Shown here: one piece after another, positions 57,301-64,000 of the stretch | How positions within the stretch are numbered: the stretch's first letter is position 1 | Layout: each line of letters starts with the position of its first letter | Assembly: GCA_022457155.1 (NCBI GenBank) | Contig: JAJGOT010000171.1 | Location: forward strand, 1,054,501-1,118,500 | Direction: 5' to 3' | Origin: Cladopsammia gracilis | Taxonomy: Eukaryota; Cnidaria; Anthozoa; Scleractinia; Dendrophylliidae | Length of the DNA stretch: 64,000 nucleotides | Position numbers and translations under genes: made by a program | Notes under the pieces: generated by a model | What the model saw: the letters and a program-made list of their open reading frames with translations, nothing else | Told to the model about the DNA's origin: nothing | The model's database searches: none

Positions 57301-58147
57301 ATCTAGTACACTTTTGAGCTGCAATATGAAGTGATGACATTATGTATGCCTTACACAGCTGGTACTGGTTCTGTCCATTACTACTTTTTGTCTTCACAAC
57401 CTCACCTGCCCATACATTCTTTGTGGCAGTAATAACAACTTCTACGACCCTATGATAGAATATGCGCTGAATTGTTTGTCAACACAACGAACAACAACTC
57501 TACGTGTCACTCCCTGAAAAGGAGAATTTGATTTTATGTGTTTGTGTCACTCCCTGAAAAGGAGAATTTGATTTTATTTCATACGTATTGAGATTTTCTA
57601 TTGAAATTTGGCGTGTGGAAACCCCGTTCGGGGTTTGCAGCCAATCAGAATCACAAATGTATAAAATAAACAAATTAAAGCATGGGCAGTGCTTTGTTTG
57701 GTATTTATGCACTTGTTGGTTTGTATCAGAAATCTCACTCTCTCTGAAAGCCTCGTTCGTTCGATTTCTGATACCAAACCAACTCATGCGTAAATACCGT
57801 ACTGCCCATGAAGTAATCTATATATACATAATTGCTGTTGTGTGATAGTATCGAGTTTATTACCTACACTGAATAAATGTAGTTTCTACTGCCCATTTTA
57901 TGCAGCATAATGAAAACATCTGTACCTAGCATGTTAAATGGAGTTAATGTTTCTCTTTTATAAAGGATGTCTTTTGTAAAAGGAAATAACGCGACATTTC
58001 TTACCGTTCCAGGAGACTGTCTCTAGATACATTTTTTAGCTCGGTCTAGGTGTAGTGTAGTGTCTCCCAAGCTGGGGGCAAATGAAGACAGCATACTTCC
58101 TGAAGAAACATTTATTTCGCCAAATATGTCCCCCTCCAGGGCCAGCC
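54371..58147 (-). pseudogene. Tandem-array gene copy C
   Basis: Candidate exons: 58005-58147, 57136-57318 (FMTWHNAAYPGKVVKLPMKE), 56838-57019 (donor mutated to ATGAGT), 56473-56629, 56097-56192, 55527-55713, a truncated exon near 55230-55330, and 54371-54817. In exon 55527-55713 the G-run has 14 bases and keeps one frame across it: AFATRFVLTAAMENGG, then QLRRLGGGGVWAQKSAVVHL and YTDTAALITPG. It ends on one spare base that joins the next exon in phase. A 1-bp loss near 54498 breaks the last exon after the zinc finger. Confidence 0.6.
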
Positions 58148-58399
58148 CTGTTGAGAGAGATACGTACTTATTTTGCCAGTTTAGCGTTGTTTGTTTGGTA
58201 TGAACCTGCCCAAACTTGCCCACGCGTTACGGCAAAAAGGCAGTAAAGGGAAGCTGAGAGAAAATATATTAGATAAAAACAGTGTGAGTGAAAGGGCAGT
58301 GTGCATATGGAATACTTTGCAGTTAAGTTTCAAAAATTCTAACACAAAGAAAAAATTACCGGCCAAATTATCATCCGTGAGTCCTCCTTAAAAAAAAGT

Positions 58400-58970
58400 T
58401 GGGGGCAAAGAGCAAATTTTTCTTGCGTGGGCACTACGCCTAAATTGCGCCATTTTTTCTCGTCATTTGTTCACATCTCTAGAACGTTTGCCCGTAAGCC
58501 AGTTTTAATATGATAATGAGTTCAGTAACATGCTAATGAGCTTTTAACATTATAACGCGGTGACTTGTATTAAAATAACGAATACCACCGCTGCAATTTG
58601 CGTTGAACCATTTTAACTCAATGAAATCACAAGTTTTATCATTTTTTCACCTTTTGCAAACGTTAAAAACCACTGAGTCACAATCTCGTGAAAATAATTA
58701 CAAGCCATGCGGCTTCAAATAAACTGCGTGACAAACATGTAGAATCTTTGTGTGTATTTTCCTTAGGTGTTATAAACTTAAACCATCGTTTTATCAAACG
58801 CTACCTAAATCAAGCTTTAATCACAAATCACCATGCATGCTATAAATTTAAATTCTGGGCGGACGGTATAAAATCATACATCACTGCTCAAGTTCACTGG
58901 TGTGCACTGCTGCCCTGTCTGTGTCGTTCTTATGGTAGAGTCTCAACAACTTGTTTCCAATGCTAGTACT
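58400..58970. other. Unit flank left of Harbinger copy C, no gene
   Basis: Close duplicate of 52560-53126; see there. Nothing else recognised. Confidence 0.4.
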
Positions 58971-59800
58971 CTAATGCATTCTAGTCAAGGTTAAGATATT
59001 TGAGAAAAGTGGAACGTGCCTTTCAGCTAGAAAAGCAGCCAGCTCAATGGAAACGGGCATGAACCACCTTTGGTGCCGCCAAATTTGTCCAACAGCCTTA
59101 TATGTTTTAATTTCTTTAAAAACATGTTCTATTTTAATTCTTCGGCTTGACAAATTCCTGTTAAACCTCCATGCGCGTCTTCTCTCCCGGGGGTTTAGAA
59201 GGTGCATCTGATTGGCCCGCACAGCTGTTAGCAGTGGGCCACCGTCTGGATATGCTCTGTCGGCTAAAAGATTAGCACCAGGCGGAAGGTCTAATGGGCA
59301 TCCAGGTCCGATAGGTGTCATGAGTCAATATGATGAAGCATCATGTGTGCTGCCCAAAAAACCCGTTTGTACGAACCTCAGTGTCCTTGGTTGTCCATTA
59401 CTGGTTGCGTATGCATGCAATGATAGTGGCGATGGCCACTGTAGAAAAGGTGTTGCAGTTCTGTTAGCGGGCGATAGATCTGATGTGGGGTTGCGTCAAT
59501 GGCACCCACTGTATCTGGAAATTCTGGCCAGTTTCCCATGAGGTTGGCCCATTCCCCGATATATAATCCGCACTATCGACGACGGATCAACGTCAAACCA
59601 GAGAGCTAGGCTTTCGACATGGAGATACTTTCTCAGCCACATCATCACAAGTAACACTTGGTTTGTCAGGCTGAGTTGATGCCGGCTTATTCGTCTACGT
59701 GGCTCTCCGTCTCTTGTCAGGCGAAGCAAAGCCGGAGATACATCGGCAACAAGCTGAACGAATGATTGTGGGGTTTCTCCTGTGTTTCGCCAAAACAACC
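58971..59800 (-). pseudogene. Harbinger-type transposase in junction C-D
   Basis: Sister of 53127-54065. Here the helix-turn-helix region is more complete (LTNQVLLVMMWLRKYLHVES and LALWFDVDPSSIVRIIYRG, 59496-59798). The catalytic second Asp and Glu regions (LLADRAYPDGG; RRIKIEHVFKEIKTY) are at 58971-59321. Frameshifts remain between the parts. The fuller N-terminal half shows that the break near 53760 in the B-C copy is a later private deletion. Confidence 0.85.
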
Positions 59801-60248
59801 AAGGCTGTACTGCAATTTATATTAGCGCATAAACGTCCCGGCCAACAAAGCCGTTTCCACGGAAATATGGTAGGAGGCGCTGGTTTAAAGGGAAATTGTC
59901 GTCCATGACAGGAGAGTGCATAGCAACAAGCTGTAGCAAAATGGCCAATATATTAAAAAGAACTACTGGGATATCCTGAACACGTATAAAACGTAGTGCA
60001 CCTTCCTTCCTTACCTTCCGGTAAGCTGTGCGTGCTACCTTTTGATAGGGAAATCAGCTGACACGTGCGTCAATGCATGACGAGTGCACGTCGCGCGCAA
60101 GCCCCTGAAACCCTTTCTAGCCTCCTTAAAAAATAAATCTGTGTTAACCCGCCTTTCAGTTGTTTCCAAATAAAAGTATAGGGACTTGATTTCAATAGGC
60201 AATTTTCGCTATGGCATCATTACTTTTTTATTACAGGCTGCAGACGTC

Positions 60249-61369
60249 ATTTCGTTTGAACTCCCTTAGTTAGATGTTGTAAATTATGCAGTCATGGAAA
60301 TGGCATATTCCTTGATGGGGTCTTTGAATTGCTGAAAATGAACTCCACTAGCAAGTATGACTGCCAGTGAGACTGAAAAGTCAAGTATGAGGTCTGTTAT
60401 GTTTGCTTGTGTGATAGTTGCAAATATTGCATGTTGGAGTAAATACCTCGACATTATCCAATTCTTTTCTTCCCCATTCTTCTTTTTGGGATGCTTGATG
60501 GTGTTTACATGTGCAGCACACTCAGTCGCGAGACTGAATTTGGAACTTGCACCCCCTCAAATGGCCCTCCAGGAGGAACCCATCGAGATTTAGTGTTTAA
60601 ATGGATTACTGTACTGCAGTCCTACCATGTCTGACAGAGTTTGAGGACGTTAAGTTGTCTTGTTGTTTCCTGTGTTAATGAAGTAAAGTAATGTTTTCAG
60701 TTTAAACATGGGGGATGTGATCGTCACATCTTAAAAAATACAAAAAAAGTGATATCTGTGTTTCCCAATTGTGTAAACTTGCTCACCGATTTATTCATGT
60801 TTACCGGTTTGGGTGGCAAGGGGGGGGGGGGGGGGGGGGCAGCTTTCTCCACCCCTGATGTTGTTGCAAGTTTTTCTTTTTGCAAAAATTCGTTGTGGCT
60901 TTATCTTTTAATTTTGTTATTCTTCCTTTGTTCTCCGGGTGTTCAACTATGAAAAATGGGACTTGATGTCAGTATATTAATGTGACTGATATTTTATTTA
61001 GCTGGGACGCTCAGTGCGAGTTTCATTTAATTTGGGGGTCAATTAGAATATTTGTATTCTGAAACGTGAATGTTGCAAGTTCATTCAAATGAAAGCTGTT
61101 TGTACATATTAACTGTCATATACAGAAATATCATTTTTTTTCAAAGTATCCATTTCATATGCAACAACATAACTCAAAATGATCATTGTAACCACCTTTA
61201 GCCTTCTGTAGGGGCTCGTAGTCCTGCAGGAACTTATGATACTCGCTTGAAAGGAGTTCTTCAGCATCTTTTTGTGTTGCAATGTTGCGTGCTGGAGCCT
61301 GAAGATGAAAGTTGTACGCAGTTGGGATTGATCTCAAACTTTCTTCTCTTTCTGCGGCATTGTGGAGTC
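60249..61369 (-). pseudogene. Tandem-array gene copy D, truncated
   Basis: Only the 3' end of the unit is present. The exon at 61155-61369 is longer than in A-C: after the acceptor TTTATTTTAAG it reads LHNAAEREESLRSIPTAYNF, HLQAPARNIATQKDAEELLS and YHKFLQDYEPLQKAKGG, ending in a stop at 61155. The preceding sixth exon is absent; unit similarity stops near 61510. The last exon (60249-60669) has a ~30-bp deletion that removes the first Cys of the zinc finger. A run of 20 G lies at 60820-60839 in the intron. Confidence 0.55.
60820..60839 (+). repeat. G20 homopolymer
   Basis: Twenty consecutive G in the intron of copy D, where copies A and B have GGCAAGGGGGGCGG and copy C a similar short run. 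The length is private to copy D. Confidence 0.9.
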
Positions 61370-61509
61370 CTTAAAATAAAGCGAGTAATGAGTTTGGCTT
61401 GTTTGTCCTACATATAAGAAGTTTGATTAGTAAGAGTCAAACTAACAGTAGTCAATATATCTACAACTGGCAAGTGCGATTTTTCCAAATCGGTCAAATA
61501 CAATGTACC

Positions 61510-62400
61510 ATCAAGACTGTGCTCTTAGAAAAATTTCAGGGAGCCCTTCGGGCTCACAACCATGTCAACTAGGGAGCCCAGCCCTCAAGGTTGGTCGCCC
61601 AGGCAAAAAAATAAATAAAATTAATCAGTCAATTAGTTAATTAAATTATGCAAGTTTATGGTAAAATAAGTTAACTTGACAAAGTTCTTATATGTGCAGT
61701 TAGAATACCCCTGGCCATCTGCTGCTTATAATTGTAAATGATTCCCAGTCTCCATGGTGCAACACTGTTTATATTTAATGTTCATATTACAAATTATCAG
61801 TGTAATTAAATACTTTTTTAGAATTATGAATGATCATAGCAAGGTCTCAATAAATGCCAACAATGTCTGGTCTTGTTCAGTCCCTCTTGCAAACATCAAT
61901 ACTTAAATGTAATCTACACCACAAAATGTACGAGAAAACGCAAAGAGAAAAGGTTTTCACAATATTCATCTGAAAAACTTAAAACTTGACCGTTTTGCCT
62001 CTGCCAATGAAAATAAGGAATTTAGTTGTTTTAAGCAATGCTGTAGGCTTGTTAAGCAGCTACTTTCTCTATGATAGAGGTAGAAAAAATGCTAAAAATG
62101 TCTCAGTGTTCCGTGTTTCTTGGTAATATAAAATGATTTATAGAAAACTAAGCCCTTGTATACATGTAAATTGACTTAAGGTAAGCGATAAACTGAACTG
62201 ATAAACGTATATGCGTGAACGTTGAAACCTAGATTTTAATTTAGTAAGTGGGCATGGCCAATGAAATGTATCCAGTAGTTGTTCATTTACATGCATTGTT
62301 GTAACGTCATAAAGTTTCATTTGTAATAGTTCAAGTACTAGTTCTTCTTTGGGAGTCCAGCCCAATGTCTTGCTTTGGGATGGGTCTCTACCCATTGTTC
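61510..62400. other. No gene; small GGGAGCCCTTCGGGCTC repeat
   Basis: At 61540-61605 a short repeat contains the palindrome GAGCCCTTCGGGCTC followed by GGAGCCCAG. The rest is AT-rich. A minus frame at 62138-62404 follows the hAT coding end but shows no domain and is probably its 3' UTR. Confidence 0.5.
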
Positions 62401-64000
62401 TCACCGTGGTCTAATGCTCAAACTGCGGAACCTGCTCACAGTCTTTGCAAGGAGGCCAGAGTTGATAAATGCTTGGGGCCTTTGGACTTTTGGTATCTGG
62501 TGGAACTTTACTGAAATTCTCAGGACACCATCCAAGTTCTGCTGACTCAAGCCTGAGCGTAAATTGGTCTTCACTCTATTCATGCTGCTGAAGCCTCTCT
62601 CCACAACAGCTGTCGACAGTGGCCAAATAAGAACAATTTCAGCCAGGAGCAGGAAGTTACGACACTCGTCTGCATGACTGCTGAAGATGGACGCAAACAC
62701 TTCATCAGCACGTCTGCCGCTTAAGTGAAGGCTTGCATAACTCTTCACTGACGACCATTCTCTAACAATCGGCCATGATCACATCCGGCTCTCAACAAAT
62801 GATCCTTGTAATATTCTCCCAGCACTTACATCCCCATATGAACAAAGCTCAACTTGATCTTCAGGCCAGACGATTGGGTCCAATACTGCGGCAGCTTTCA
62901 GTACAGGGTCATTCTCTAAGTAGCTGAACCTCTCTTCCACATTCTGGAGTACATCATCCACCACTCTCTGCTTCTTTGCCTCAAACTCTTTGAGATCATT
63001 ATTTCCTCTGATAATGGCGATCTCATTGAAAGACTCAGTTCCTTCCGTTTGCTGCAGGAAATGCTGTAGTCTTTGGCCTTTCGTCTTCTTCATGCTAAGC
63101 AATCGCAGCTTGAAGTTTTTAACTGCCGCCATGGCACGAGTGACAGTAGTAAAGTCAGCTTGAAACACTTTACTAAGGTGTGCTGCCTCCTCCACAATGT
63201 CCCAGGTCAGGTGTGCAAATAACAGGCCCTTCAAAGATGTCAAAAACTTCACAGCGAAAGTCGTTTTGCCCTGTCTTCCAGCTAACCCAACTCTTCCTTC
63301 CTTGGTGTTTTGCGAATACATCACAATCACTTTGAATTCACTGAAAAGAATCTTCAAAGCCGTTTCCAGGTGTGGCAGCCACCGAGCACCCAAAACATTG
63401 AGTGGTCTTGAAACTTTCTCTTCGAGGGCTTCTGCCAGTTCCCTTAATTCTCTCAGAGCTTTTGGGCTGTAGTGGTACTCTTTGTACAAACTCTGGAGGG
63501 TTTCACAGAGGTTTATGAACTCGTCGTAGTGTTCTAAAGACTTCACAACAGCAAGCTCTGTCTTGTGCGCACCACACCAGAACCCCTTGAAGTTCTCTGT
63601 GGATGGGTCTTGTTGGAGTAGTCCCCAAACGCCATTTCTTGCACCAGTCATAACAGAACAACCATCGCTTCCAAATGCTGTCAACTTTTCCTTCCATTGA
63701 CCGCCCGTCATTCCTGATGTTTTGGTAACGCAACTGCTTATGGCATCCAGGACATCAGAACCACACCCTGACTTTGGCTCTTGAATTACCAGGTACTCAT
63801 TGACAGGTTTGCCAAGCTCCCAGTCAAGGTAGCGCACATACACAAGTACTTTTTCTAAGATGCCGAAATCAGTTCCACCATCAGCCATCACTGAAATGAA
63901 ATTGCTTTCTCTCAATTTCACTGCAATTTCCTCTTTCATTGCATCACTGATTTGGTGTAAAAAGGAAGCACAGGCACTTGTGGTGTAAGTTTAACCAAGG
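62401..64000 (-). pseudogene. hAT transposase, ZNF862/KIAA1586-like, runs off the window
   Basis: The minus frame 62779-63939 begins NFISVMADGGTDFGILEKVL, the DUF4371/RNase H-like start with the first Asp. Then come TAFGSDGCSVMTGARNGV (second Asp), FWCGAHKTELAVV, NVLGARWLPHLETALKIL, and a long insertion domain. A frame change near 62760 leads to 62401-62748, with NFLLLAEIVLIWPLSTAVVE and RGFSSMNRVKTNLRSGL, the hAT C-terminal dimerisation region with the conserved Glu. The BED-type or TTF zinc finger expected at the N-terminus would lie beyond the right edge. Apart from one break the frame is clean, so the copy is fairly young or has been kept as a host gene. Confidence 0.88.

Overview
The window looks like repeat-dense nuclear DNA of an early-branching animal, most like a cnidarian such as a stony coral. 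This is an inference from spliceosomal GT-AG exon signals, AT-rich intergenic DNA, and the mix of Harbinger, P-like, hAT, Tx1/L1-like, Ty3/Gypsy and tyrosine-recombinase elements with many foldback repeats. No bacterial operon, rRNA, tRNA or CRISPR array was found. Almost every coding region is broken by frameshifts or stops, so most entries are pseudogenes.

Layout. 0-6.3 kb: a broken tyrosine recombinase (+), a minus-strand G2E3-like ubiquitin-fold gene fragment cut by a non-LTR retroelement tail, a 24-bp minisatellite, a decayed DEDDh exonuclease (-), and a Harbinger transposase with one intron (+). 8.1-15.7 kb: a ~120-bp satellite array split by a 6.2-kb foldback-like element (8250-14469) with a perfect 9-bp target duplication. 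That element carries further nested repeats, including a second foldback family whose terminal repeats are built from 41-bp tandem units. 17.1-24.2 kb: a minus-strand cluster that is the most unusual part of the window. In 5' to 3' order it has a ubiquitin-like domain ending in Gly-Gly, a Cys-rich segment, a P-element/THAP9-like transposase, two CCHC zinc knuckles, a YqaJ nuclease, a USP-like cysteine peptidase, a SAP-like segment and a ParB/sulfiredoxin-like domain. 25.1-27.0 kb: a 27-bp minisatellite next to a probable transmembrane exon (-). 28.9-30.5 kb: another foldback repeat.

31.5-61.4 kb: four tandem copies (A-D, period about 5.9 kb) of a decayed multi-exon minus-strand gene whose last exon encodes a C2H2-like zinc finger. 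Copy A is interrupted by a Tx1/L1-like element (33.2-37.4 kb) and a 5'-truncated L1-like element (38.75-40.87 kb, 15-bp target duplication). A Ty3/Gypsy element (44265-48381) with both LTRs and a perfect 5-bp target duplication lies exactly at the A/B junction. The B-C and C-D junctions each carry the same Harbinger-type transposase, so that insertion predates the B/C duplication. 62.4-64.0 kb: a hAT (ZNF862/KIAA1586-like) transposase (-) running to the window edge.

The genes do not form one pathway. The region is a nest of insertions whose order can partly be read from target duplications and shared copies. The exception is the 17-24 kb cluster, where a Gly-Gly-ending ubiquitin-like domain, a ubiquitin-protease-like domain, a nuclease and a transposase lie on the same strand within 7 kb and may belong to one undescribed large mobile element.
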